From: Rhizophlyctis rosea
Lineage: Eukaryota; Chytridiomycota; Chytridiomycetes; Rhizophlyctidales; Rhizophlyctidaceae
Assembly (NCBI GenBank): GCA_027596075.1
Contig: JADGJC010000005.1
Coordinates: forward strand, 310,001 to 374,000
Reading direction: 5' to 3'
Length of the DNA: 64,000 bases
Positions 1-10,193 of the stretch are shown piece by piece. The notes under the pieces are model-generated. The model was not told where the DNA came from. It did no database searches and saw nothing but the letters and a program-made list of their open reading frames with translations. Each line of letters starts with the position of its first letter. Within the stretch, counting starts at the first letter, position 1. The translations under genes and the position numbers were made by a program.

Positions 1-850
1 CTGAGGCGTTGACGGCTAGCATTTAAGCAGGGGTGATGGATGTGTACCGGGAATATTGTTGTAGGGGCATTTAGATTAGTCTGGATCCCTTAACGGGGAG
101 GGTCCACATGGAACGGCTCTTCCTCTTCATCATCATTGTAAATATCATACTTTTCTTCGCGCATGCAATACGTGTTGGACTGTTGATCACTGTGTTGTGT
201 TTGGGGGCTTCAACACCGCCACCGAAGCCATATCATTCGGTTCGGTTTGCGACCATCGTCTGCCTGGTACGCCGAATCGATTCTCCGGTTGCGGAGGCGT
301 GCACCAGGTATGACGGCACCCCCCGAAATGGCTCTTCGCGGTAGCGAGAAGTCGGCCTCATCCCCTCTTCCACACAAACCAACCCAAGAATCTCACTCGT
401 ACGCCATCACAATGCTTCAGAAGATGGTCGAATACCCAATGAAATGCTCCCTCCCAACATATATTCCTCAAACTACTATAAAGAAAAAGAACAGAAGTAC
501 AATAGCAAACATTTAACATAACACCCGCCCTTCGCACAAACCAGAGACGGATAAGAATAAACGGAAACATTTCACAACTTCTTAAAATCCCCAAATCACA
601 CCAGCGTCCCCATCCACCTTTCCTACACATACAAGTTAAATACACATCCCCCTACTAAACAACGTTCTATGCAAGGTAACAATAACACGAAAGAGAAAGA
701 ACGAAGAAAAAAACACTAATACACAATATCACACATCAGACGAATGGTTCCCTTTCTACCCGCCCAAATAATCATGCACACACCCCAGTAAATCCAAATC
801 CTAGATCCCCTTCAACAGAAACCCTTCACCCCGCACACAAACACGCTCCA
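1..850. other. No gene recognised (flank of the 0.85 kb locus)
   Basis: Only short overlapping ORFs without protein-like character are seen. The AT-rich part from about 480 to 830 lies just beyond the stop codon of the minus-strand locus ending at 851 and could be its 3' untranslated and terminator region. Confidence 0.4.
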
Positions 851-929
851 TCAAAGGGGTTCCTGACCATCATTAATCGGACTGCTCCCACCATCATCAG
901 TGATTTCCCCGTCCTCTTTTTCTTCTTCC

Positions 930-961
930 GCGTTTGCGTCTGCGTTTGCGTCTGCGTTTGC
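930..961. repeat. 12-bp minisatellite inside the PPOX-like C-terminus
   Basis: About 2.7 copies of CGTTTGCGTCTG, read on the minus strand as alternating Ala-Asn-Ala-Asp, just before a Glu/Lys-rich tail. It keeps the reading frame, so length changes would be tolerated. Confidence 0.8.
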
Positions 962-1794
962 GGTGGGGTCGTTGTCGGGGGGCGAGGCAGGGTTTGCGAG
1001 AGAGACGGTGTCGGAGGGTGTGGTGGAGGGTTTGGACGGGGTTTTGGGGTCCTTGTGTTGATTTTGTTGGTGCTGGGGTGTCGGAGAGGAGGGAGGGGAA
1101 TTTGTTTTTGTTTCGTCGTATAGGAGGACGGGAATAGACGTGCTATCAATGTAGCGAAGGGCGGAGTGGATTCGGAGAGAGAGGAGGGTTATGTTCGGAT
1201 CGGTTGGTTCCATTTGAGTGGTTTTGTCTCCGTTGGTTAACCACGACCGGATGTCCGCGTTCCAGATTGTGCGGATTTTGGGGATTTCGTCGATGATGGT
1301 TACGGTCCCTGAAATCGAGAGGTAACTTGGTACGTTGTTTGGTGTGCGCATGTGGAGGTTGGCATGGGAAGTGGGGAAGAGTTCCGTGGGGTGTTTGCCT
1401 TTGTTATTGAAAACCAACCTGTTGATACAGTCCGAGCATTAGTTATGAGGTTGATTGGAAACATTGCGTGGGAGAATGTTGTGCAAGACAAGGAAGCTTA
1501 CCATAATCTTAAACCTCCTTCTCCCTCTTCCTCTCCTTCTGCCGTTGGTGTGCTCGACGCCGGCGCTACCGACTTCCCCTTACCGGCCGCCGTGAGGGCG
1601 TCAGTGGAACCATCGATAGCGAATTGCGGGGAGTAAATGAAGTGCTTAGTCGACCCAACTTGGCATCTGAAGGTGAAACTGGGGCCAGCGACAACATCGG
1701 CCGGAATGTTCACAGTAAGGCTCCCGGACTGGAGGGAGGTACTGCCGAGAGAGCTACCAACGGGAACACCGACGGTTGTGCGAATAGGAGTGTC

Positions 1795-2057
1795 CTGTCA
1801 TTGCAAGAGCGATCAGTTTGATGGATGGATGATTGATGGTGGTGCTCGCGACAGACTTCTGCAATCATTGTGTGAGCAACTGATGTGCGAGACTCACCAT
1901 GGGGATACCGTCACTTTGCTCAGAGCCTTGAGCGTCACCATCAACATTCGCGTCAGCACGAGTGTCCTGTGGATTGACGAGTGTGATCAGTTTGAATGAT
2001 TGATGATCGATATTGATAGCGGAGACGCAGAGGCTCGCAGGGCGTCGCAAGACTCAC
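1795..2057 (-). repeat. Duplicated intron/exon-start block creating a 23-codon mini-exon
   Basis: The introns at 2057-1967 and 1897-1795 both start GTGAGTC, both contain ATCAATCAT and CAAACTGATC near the 3' end, and both are followed by an exon starting GACACTC. The second block therefore looks like a tandem copy of the first. It inserts a 23-codon phase 0-0 exon (1966-1898) into the middle of the KNH-like domain, a position where that fold would not expect it. Confidence 0.55.
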
Positions 2058-4084
2058 CAGTAGGACAACGTCGATCTGGTCGGTGCCTTGAGCGATAATA
2101 CCGCTGCCGTTAGGGAGCCAGAGCCATTTCAAATTGACCGTTTCGCCGGGAACAAATTTGGTGTTTGTTGTTGGAGTTAGCCAACGGAGGGAAGGAGGGT
2201 TGCAGATGTGTGCTACGCGTGATTTGATGGTTTGGTTTGTAGTAGTTGTGATGAGTAGACAATGCTGTTGTTGGGAGTTTAGCGAACGACAAGTTGCTTC
2301 CGAAAGCGTATCCGATTTGGGGGGATTTTTACCTGTACATTCTCAATCCCATCCAAGAACCACCCCACATCCGTCTCACCATCCGTTTTCGATCGCTTCT
2401 CTTCGTTTGCGCGAGGCGATGTAGCATTGCGCTTTTTGACGAACACAGCGGGATAGACTTTCTTTGTATCTGGAGCCAGGTCGTTGATATTTTCGCCGAC
2501 TCTGTTCCCATCAATCAAAGCCTTCATTCCCTGAAGTATTGACGGGAGAAATAAGTCATGGCTAGAGTACGTTGGGTGACCGGACAAAGACATACGTTTT
2601 CCCACGTGATGTCTTCCCCATAATAGCTATAAGCGTCCTCCCTGCAACTGAAGTAGAGTTCGACAAAGCCGTCCATTTCGTAGCGCCTGCAGTGCTTCGG
2701 CTTTTTGAAGTTTCTTGGCAATGGCTTGGCCACCCGCACCACAGGCGCCCTCAAGTCTCCTGTGCATTGTTGAAACATGAAGTAAACAAACGTGCATGAC
2801 ATCACTAGACCGCGTCACCCCGACATATGTAATGACAACTGTCTGAAACATCATAATAAACAACACCATGAGCGCCACAAACATCATGCTTACCCATAAG
2901 CAGTACATTCACAGGCTCAGGAAGCAGTCCCTCCCACGCGAAGGCGTCAATTGACTTAACCTCCAATCCAAACCCACGCATCTTTGCCTTTGACTCCCCA
3001 TCCGCCATCGCAGATTTTGCGACGTCTTGATTGGGAAAGAAGACATCAACGGTTGTGAGATCACGATGTTATGCGGCGTAATCAATGAGAAGTTTGTTCT
3101 CTGGACTGAGGATGTCGGAAACGATGGATTGGAATCGGGGTCGCTGATCCAAGGGGAGGTTCACATTCGTTATGTGTAAATAGAACAAGGTTCCTGTGGC
3201 GCTTTTGACGGCGGGTTTGACCATATCTGTCGTAATAGCCCGAGAGGGGTTTTTCGCCGCCTCCGTCAACTCCCAATGCTCTTGTCGTTCGCCGTTCATG
3301 ATGTATTGTGAGATTTTAATGACAAGCGTGGGAAAGAATGATTTGACTTGAAGGGTGTCCTTTTGTCTACATGGGTCTCCAAAAGGGCAGTCACAAAATC
3401 GGAGCTGCAAGGCGCAGCATTAGGAGGTTCTTTTTGGTTGGAGCCAGCTCAAACATTTGCATTCTTGTAAGCATGCGCGATCTTTGGCGTGCTCGCTTCA
3501 TTCATTCTGGTAATGTTGGTAGCTGGGGGGGAGAGGGGTGTTTGATATTCCGCACTGGATGGATTACTGTGTACAGCCACCAGCGGCAGAGTGGAAACAA
3601 GCCCCATGTGAAATTTGTTTCTGATACACTCATTGGTCGCTGGGGGGGCGTGGGTGTGGCCGCAAAATGGGCCTTCACAGCATAATGGGGGTGAGTGGTG
3701 AGTAAAGTCAAGTCAGAGAGATCATGGTGTGGTGGCACGGACACCTTCTATGAGACAGTCATTGACAGTCATTGAGACCTATCATGCGTGACTGATTCCA
3801 GACCCCCTGGGGAGCCCATCATGCAGACCAGCCACAATCATATCTATACCCAGTGTGCCTTCACTGCCTTCATCTTCGAAGAGTCAGTGTGTTTTTGTGG
3901 AGGGTGGCACAGGTGACAGAAGCGCATTCAGTCTATCAGTTGATCCATCGCTATTTGTCCATATTCGGTTCATTGATTTGGGTGATCAATCATGACTCAG
4001 AGAACACAAGCCACATTCAGGATTGACATGACGTCGTCGCTCCCAACATGACAATCAACATAAGGGTGAGGGAACACCCAATCC

Positions 4085-4352
4085 TGTTTCTCCTCCAGCT
4101 TCCCACCTCGCTCCTCTCTAATTCTTTTCTGAGAGCGCTGCGAGGTAAAGCTGAAATATGTCTCATCCTGTTCGCCCTCACTTCCGCGTCGGTAATACGC
4201 ATACTTCCTTTTTGGAGTAGCGCCCTGCAAAGGTCTCGGCTCGAGCTGGACGAGCTTTCGCCTTTGTCCAACGGAGATGGCGACGTGGGGGGGTTGTGGG
4301 TTGTCGTAAAGCTAGTTGTAGTGTCCTACTTGGGTCTTCACCGTACGAGGCT
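4085..4352. repeat. Segmental duplication, copy 1 (partner 8984-9251)
   Basis: About 265 bp is nearly collinear with 8984-9251 in the same orientation, including the block from TCGGTAATACGCATACTTCC to CACCGTACGAGGCTATG. Similarity weakens at the left end and stops sharply at about 4352 / 9251. This copy overlaps the 3' end of the minus-strand gene at 4178-5537. Confidence 0.9.
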
Positions 4353-5537
4353 ATGGAGTTTTGAAGTGTTGGGAGACGGGTGAGGATGCGGGCGAGGTGA
4401 GAGGTGATAGGTCCATTGGCTGAACTTGTAACTAGGATGCCCGTCTGTGGTGGGACCAAAGGTTAGCTATTGGTAACTTGTTGGGCAACAGATCCGTCCT
4501 TGCTGACCTTTGTGCTGGCGAGAATCTCGAGGACTTGTTTTGGGCTCGTTTGCTTTGCGGACGAAGGGGAAGACGGGTTGGAAGGGCCGCGGCGCTGTTG
4601 CTTGTTTGCTTCCGGAGAATTGGAGGGCGACTTGTCGTGCTTCTTGTCGCCGCCGATTGCCGGATGGACTTTCTTCTGTATCAAGGGCGCTAGCCGAGTC
4701 GTGCTTTCTCCCACGATATCGCCATCCATCAAGACTTTTATCCCCTAAAGGGCCAGGCGAGAAACTGCGTCACGCTGGCGCTATTCGAGTTCAATAAACA
4801 AAGGCAAAAGTGTCTCACCTGTGGCCAGTCAATAGGCGCCGTCTGAAAGGCATATGCATCTTCCCGAGTCTTGAACTCGTATTCGTAACAGCTCTCCCGC
4901 CTCCACTCCCATGATGATGACGGAGGCGGCGTGAAGTCTTTATGCAAAGGCAGCGGGCCCACCCGAACTCGCGGGATGTCGATATGGCCTGTTTCAGTCA
5001 GGGAGACGGAATAAACAAGTGTTGTTTTACATCGTTAGACGCGTCACTTTCACACGCATGATAGGCAGCATGAAACAGAGGACGAAAACAACAGTAGATG
5101 CCGCCATGACGAGGTTTCACTCACACACCTTTGCGAAGTATTTCTAATACTGCGGGGGGCCCGTCAAGGAAGTTGGTTGGGTCGATGGAGTCTAGCTCTA
5201 CGACGTATCCTTTCTTTGCCCCGTTATTGTGGGCTAGGGCGAATTCGGCTGCGGCTTTGTTTGGGAAGAAGCACCTAATGGTGCGGGTTGCGACACCTTC
5301 ATCCTGGGCCCGAAGCTGAACGTGGTCAATGAGCAACTTTGCATCTTTTCTGAACATGGCGGAAACAATAGTTTGAACATCGTCGTTCAAAATGACGCTC
5401 GAGATGTGAAGGACGAATATTCTATCGTTGAGTGCCTTCAAGGCAGGCAGGAGAAGTTGTGTTGACACAGTGCCGGCGGGCACTTGCTTCGCCCTATCCG
5501 GCATAGGAAGGTGTACGACAGGGCCCCAATCGTCCAT
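4178..5537 (-). CDS. RRM-like protein of unknown function, intact member of the tandem pair
   Basis: Exons at 5537-5129, 4988-4819, 4744-4508 and 4444-4178 join in frame through standard introns (63 nt for the last). The start is the ATG at 5537, which aligns with the neighbour's start. The N-terminal 130 residues suggest a beta-alpha-beta fold: strand RIFVLHISSVI, helix, strand KLLIDHVQL, then RCFFPNKAAAEFALAHNNG and YVVEL as in RRMs. A second strand-helix-strand follows (YEYEFKTREDAYAF ... GIKVLMDGD), then a Lys/Ser/Pro/Gln-rich linker that may carry nuclear signals. Known: RRMs bind RNA or protein; inferred: nuclear RNA-related role. The 3' end is uncertain. The frame used ends at 4178, but a minus-strand intron beginning near 4337 could instead lead into a basic frame ending near 3997 (QGATPKRKYAYYRRGSEGEQDE). 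No family name can be given. Confidence 0.6.
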
Positions 5538-6379
5538 AATGTATATTTGACTACTGGTGTGCAGTTTGGAGGGAGGGCGAAGCAAAGGTGGTTGTTCCTT
5601 ATCTGAATTGGGTTTCAAGTGGGGTGCACGGGGCATAACCCTTGTCCCAGCTGTATTGCACTTGTTCCTGGGCGCGGTGCCCATCGATCGCGATTTTCTT
5701 TCACTGATGAGGTGGCACGCACAAATGAGGGGGGGTCTCTGTTGTTGCTTCCCGAGTCAGAACAACCATATTGGGGGGGGGTCTGGTAAGCTGCTCTGCC
5801 ACTCTGTACAATGATGGTTACTCTGTCAGTGCAGATCCATGGTCATGGTTAGGAGGGTAACAATCAACAATTGAAACAGGCTATTAGTTGCTATTAGTTG
5901 CATGAGGTGGGTGGCATGACAGCATGACGCAATCCCGATTCCTGGTAACGGGGGGTCATTTCTAGTGCCGCTCCTGCAAATACACACGTACAGCGGCCTG
6001 CTGGTGAGTGGCGAGAGCCATTCAATCTATCGCCCACACCATCACTGATTCACTGGCAACTATCCGCAGCTCCGCTGTGGCTGATACTGAGTCACAGTGA
6101 TCGGCAGTCACGTTGCTGCTGACCAATCACTGGTGATGGCTGATGTCAATCCAAAGCCATAAATCAAGCTACTTCTGTTTGTTCCACGAGCTTAACTGAC
6201 ATCGATACAGCACAATAGGTGACAGTCTATACATAAAACAAACATACCCACCAAAAGTAAAACACACATACACAATCCACCAGCAAATCCCGTCACATCT
6301 AAAACCTTCAAACCTTACCACAACCCTCATTTTTAACCAACTCGCAAAAGCGCCCGCTCGAATTTGCTTCTCCCGCATC
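5538..6379. other. No gene recognised
   Basis: Intergenic and repetitive in texture (two G runs of 6-9, several CAGTGA/CACTGA words around 6000-6150). A plus-strand frame is open from about 6200 into the ORF at 6380, but the first ATG is at 6380. Confidence 0.4.
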
Positions 6380-6741
6380 ATGCCCGACGTCGACTTCCGC
6401 AATCTCCTTTTCGTAATCCTCGACTGCCCCACCGAAGTAAACCTCGACCTCTACGTCGCAGAATTCAAATTCCGCACCGCGCGTGACGTCGTCCGCTTCT
6501 GCGAACCAACCTACGACCGCCCTCCAGAACAATGACGTCTTTGGTATATCTACGGCGTCGGAGGGTGTACGAACGGGACGCAGGGACCCGAATGCCAGGA
6601 GCGTTGAGATGGATTCGAGGCCGAGCAGCAGGTATGTCCCGCAATATTGAAGGCTCTACAGTCAACGATAATCTAATCCCATATATCATCATTAGGGTCA
6701 ACCGTCCACCCGGCGGCGGAACGTCCTTTTCCGTCGCCTAA
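6380..6741 (+). CDS. Possible small RRM-like gene or relic, frame interrupted
   Basis: A 51-codon plus-strand ORF (6380-6535) begins MPDVDFRNLLFVIL and contains VAEFKFRTARDVVRFCEP, which resembles the third strand and second helix of an RRM and the REDAY segment of the genes at 0.85-5.5 kb. Just downstream an intron with good ends (GTATGT near 6634, TTAG near 6697) joins a second frame ending SSRVNRPPGGGTSFSVA. The two parts are one base out of frame near 6533. So this is a frameshifted relic, an unrecognised intron, or chance. Too short to name. Confidence 0.3.
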
Positions 6742-7453
6742 ACTACGACCCCACTCACTAGAAAACAGCAAAAGGACAGATGTAACACGTAATTCGGGAA
6801 AGAAAAAGAAACGAAAATCCACGTACCCTTCCACCCCCGTTCTTTTATTCATTTCCGGACTGTTTTCCCGTCGGACTTGGGCTGAATTGTTGGTGTAGTA
6901 GTGTACGTGAAGAGGCGGGGTTGCGGGGTTGGGGGGTTGATACCTACATCTCACACAATCTCGCAATACCTTCAACCGTCCTTCATCAATTCCTCTCCCT
7001 CCTGCTCCGACTCGTATACGTGTACACTCACGTTGAGGTTTCATGTCAGATGAGAAATGGTTATCCGGAGGAAACTTGTCTGTACTCCATTGAATTGAAT
7101 GGTGTGCAGGGACAAGAGGCCAACTATCCACTGCAAGGGAAGAACCTCAGAGTACAGTCATGAACACTGGATGGGTACGCGGACTAGCAGCTTTGATCCC
7201 GCCTGTCTCAGCGAAAACCCCTCCGAATCATGTTACAAATCGCTTTATCACAATCCTACATATATACAACGTAAAAGGCGGGACGAAAAAAACAGCATAT
7301 GCCATAACACAAACTACTTTTCTCGGCAAACCCCCGTCTCGCAATAACAAACAAAACAAAAAACACGACCCTGGAAGGTGGAAGATTGGGTTCAATTCAA
7401 ATTTTCGTCAGACGTGGTAGATCACAAACGAAAAAAAAACATACCCAAGATTT

Positions 7454-8482
7454 TCACTCCTTCTGCGGGAAATCAAACTCCAACACCTGCTTCCTCACTT
7501 CGGTGCTAATCACCTCCATAGCTTTCTCTACGTCCCCATCAAAGTGCCCGATCAGGCGGCGGACGATGTTGCGGTAGATTGCGTACACCACCCAGCAGTC
7601 GAAGCACGCGTATCTCGTCTTCCAGGGATGCAGGACGGTGTCGGACCAGGCGGTTGGAGGGAGAGTGGCCTTGTCGGTCGAGAAGTTCAAGTAGAGCTCC
7701 GTGAGCATGGACAGTCTCGGTTCACGGTGGTAATGCCAGTTGTTGTTGGTGGTGATGAGGAAGATGCGCGAGAGGGCGTTGATTTCCAGGAAGGAGGCTG
7801 GGCGGAGGCCTAGTTCGAAGAGGAGTTCGAGGTCTTTGTCCATGCCGTGTCCGATTTTGAGGATGGGTGTGTCGTTTATGAAGCGGGTGAGTGTGGAGGG
7901 TACTTCCCATAGATGGCACAGTTGGATGATCAGGACGTCGAAGTCTTCGAGTTCTTCATCGTCACCGGGTACTCCGATTTGGAGGGTGGCGGGTTTGCCG
8001 GTGTTTGTGTTGACCTGGTTCCCGCATTGCTCCATGTCGAGGAATGTTGCCACTTTCTTCGGGTTGTAGAGCTCGCCGTTCGGTGTCTTCGTATAGAGTT
8101 TTCGTTGTAACCAGTCTTCGATGAATTGCACATCGAGGGAGACGTCGACTTCAAGGCGCCGGGTGCCTTCGTCCAGACGGTCGGGAAGGGGAGGAGTGTC
8201 GAAGGTGAGATGTACGCTCCTAGCTGAACAGTCATATCGCATATCTTTCAAAATCTCCTCAATGCTAGCCTTTGTCTTGGAATCTTCGATGAATACGGGC
8301 CGCCTAAGGGCCTTGCTGACAACACCCTTGGGAGTGGGTGGGGTGCCAGGCTGAGGAGTTTGTGCGCGTGGTTGGTATTGGTATGGGGTAGTAAGGGACA
8401 CGGGGAAGAAGGACTGATGTGGACCGGTTTGCAGGGTACGGGGACGTAGTTGCGAGCTGTCGAACGAGTGGCGTCGGTCCAT
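7454..8482 (-). CDS. DEDD-type 3'-5' exonuclease domain protein (WRN-exonuclease-like)
   Basis: Single exon, 342 residues, starting at an ATG in a strong context (CCACCATGG). Residues 1-65 are Ser/Pro/Gln-rich and probably disordered. The exonuclease fold covers about 110-325. Motif Exo I is FLDMEQ (Asp149, Glu151), Exo II is GHGMDKDLELL (Asp217) and Exo III is YACFDCWVVY (Tyr291, Asp295). These are the four acidic residues that bind two metal ions in the DnaQ/WRN superfamily and hydrolyse DNA or RNA from the 3' end. Known: relatives act in DNA repair or RNA processing; the substrate cannot be told from sequence. No helicase domain is attached. There is an insertion (about 155-185) after Exo I with acidic residues, unusual in length. 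The overlapping ORFs on the other strand are shadows. Confidence 0.85.
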   Translation of the reverse strand: MDRRHSFDSSQLRPRTLQTGPHQSFFPVSLTTPYQYQPRAQTPQPGTPPTPKGVVSKALRRPVFIEDSKTKASIEEILKDMRYDCSARSVHLTFDTPPLPDRLDEGTRRLEVDVSLDVQFIEDWLQRKLYTKTPNGELYNPKKVATFLDMEQCGNQVNTNTGKPATLQIGVPGDDEELEDFDVLIIQLCHLWEVPSTLTRFINDTPILKIGHGMDKDLELLFELGLRPASFLEINALSRIFLITTNNNWHYHREPRLSMLTELYLNFSTDKATLPPTAWSDTVLHPWKTRYACFDCWVVYAIYRNIVRRLIGHFDGDVEKAMEVISTEVRKQVLEFDFPQKE

Positions 8483-8983
8483 GGTGGGTGGAAAGTAACA
8501 GGTGGGAGTCGTGATGTTTTTGATTGATACGTTACGTTATTGTTTTGAGTATTGGAATATGAAGATGCTGAAGCTGGCGTGGTATGTCCTTGGCCTAGTT
8601 GTGCGAACTATTGTATGAAGGTAAAGAGCTGGACAAAGGAACGCGTCATAGAAGGTGGAAAGAGCGGAAGACCGAAAGTTAGTATGCGCCGCAGTGCTAT
8701 GTTGCCAGAATGAAAGAAGCGAAGTATATCCGGTATAAAATCCTTACCTTTAGTGTTTGCTTTTATTTTTTGTGTCGCGAGATCTACTTGCAGATCGTGA
8801 AGAAATGGTGTGGGAGCGTGGGAAAATTGGTTTTTTAAAAATAGACGCGTTGGGAGGTGTCCGAAGGTTGGCTAGTATGGATTATTATGGTATCATTGAT
8901 TTATTCCTAATGCGGTTGGTCATGATGCCGTCGTGTGAGGGGAGATGAAGTCGAAACCCAACCCCACAACGTAGGTACCCACC

Positions 8984-9251
8984 CATTTCTTTTCCAAGCT
9001 TTCCATCTACCTCCCTAACTCTTTCCTGAGAGGGTAGCGAGGTGAAGCCTATGGTCTCATCCTATTCGCTCTCACGTCCGCGTCGGTAATACGCATACTT
9101 CCTTTTTGGAGTAGCGCCCTGCAAAGGTCTCGGCTCGAGGCGGACGAGCTTTCGCCTTTGTCCAACGGAGATGGCGACGTGAGGGAGTTTTGGGTTGTCT
9201 TAAAGCTAGACGTAGTTTCCTGTCCTGGGTCTTCACCGTACGAGGCTATGC
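8984..9251 (-). pseudogene. Truncated copy of the 3' end of the 4.2-5.5 kb gene
   Basis: Collinear with 4085-4352. In the basic frame QRRKLVRLEPRPLQGATPKRKYAYYRRG both copies read alike, but this one then meets TAG where the other has CAG. In the other possible frame a one-base indel (near 9224) breaks the match. Nothing of the upstream exons is present. A partial duplicate that is not maintained as coding sequence. Confidence 0.7.
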
Positions 9252-10193
9252 GGGTGGGAATGGTGGAGGTAATATGTGGTTTTTTGTGAGTATTTGGTTA
9301 TCGTTGACTGATTGTTTGGGAACGTGGCCACTTGCGTGGTTGGCGTTCCCGTTTTTTTTATGGTTTCGAGATATCGTAGCAGCGGTTAGCAGCGACACCA
9401 ATCCATGCGAAATCCTTCTTCATACATACCTGCCACGTCTCGCCCTTTCAGGCGCAAATCAGTGCATTTTGGAAAGCCGGTAAACTCTACCTTCTCGACC
9501 CACCAAAATAGTTGGTAGGTACGTTTTGAAGAACATATGATACTGCAGGATAACCGTCCGACTGACTTGTACTATCAGAAGCCGCACCTGCCCATCAAAG
9601 CGTTCCTGATCCTTCTCACGCCGTTCAGATGTAACCCAGTCAGAAGCTACTGCCACGGAAGAACGCTTTCATATGATAGCGATCATGTCATAGCGTCCCT
9701 GGGAGGTGGGTTGTCGTTCCTCACTTCTAGCGCAAATGACTCGTTGAAGCGAACCAGCTGACACGGTCCTCGTCGCGGTAGGATTGGTGTTTTATTTGAT
9801 ACTCAATTCCAGTGATCTTTTGCCTACCACGACGATGGTGAAGGAGTCTTCGTTGGCTGCAAAGGCTGCTGCTGGTGCTGCTAGTGGTGATGAAGTGAGA
9901 TTGGTGAGTGTCACTGGATGTGTGCGACGACGAGCGTGGAAAGATTGATGGGGATGTTTAGTGGTGGGAAACTGAATTGGTGGGTGGGAGCGTGGGAGCG
10001 TGGGGGCGTGGGAGGTCGTGAGGGTGTTCAGGGGGAGGACGGGCTGGTGGGATGGTGGGAGAGGTAAGGGTGGAAGGGTGTGAGGGTGGGGGGTGTGAGA
10101 GTTGGCTGGTGGGAGATGGGGTGGGGCGGTAGAAGTGCTTCAACGGAGCGCCCCTTTTTATATTTTCGCTATTTGGAAAAGCTGGGAATGAAT
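9252..10193. other. No gene recognised
   Basis: G-rich simple sequence from about 9950 to 10130 (GGTGGGAG and GTGGGAGCGTGGG words) makes long but meaningless minus-strand ORFs. Nothing else is supported. Confidence 0.4.

Larger units (their letters stand above)
851..3299 (-). pseudogene. Chimeric, nonsense-interrupted paralogue: RRM-like part, KNH-like segment and PPOX/Bli-3-like C-terminus
   Basis: Seven exons fit on the minus strand with agreeing phases: 3299-2894, 2759-2596, 2530-2333, 2264-2058, 1966-1898, 1794-1502 and 1418-851. Exons 1-3 and the start of exon 4 match the neighbour at 4178-5537 (shared motifs KLLID, FFPN, REDAY, LIDG/LMDG; same intron positions and phases). Exon 1 has an in-frame TAA at 3071-3069, right after KLLIDYAA; the family sequence resumes in the same frame (TTVDVFFPNQ). 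From exon 4 the product changes into a KNH/Kre9-like beta domain (TNTKFVPGETVNLKW ... NIPADVVAGPSFTF ... IYSPQFAI), then a pyridoxamine-phosphate-oxidase-like Bli-3 segment (LRLWLVFNNKGKHPTEL ... SGTVTIID ... DPNITLLSLR) and an acidic tail. No signal peptide is visible, though KNH proteins are normally secreted. This may be a decayed fusion, or a downstream KNH/PPOX gene with its own unseen start. Start chosen at the ATG matching the paralogue's start. Confidence 0.55.

Noticed and set aside
3069..3071. Alternative genetic code (TAA as sense) to explain the stop in exon 1
   Set aside because: Other genes here end properly at TAA and TAG at the expected family lengths (mannanase and TmcB-like at TAA, ATP-citrate lyase at TAG), so a local nonsense mutation or error is simpler.
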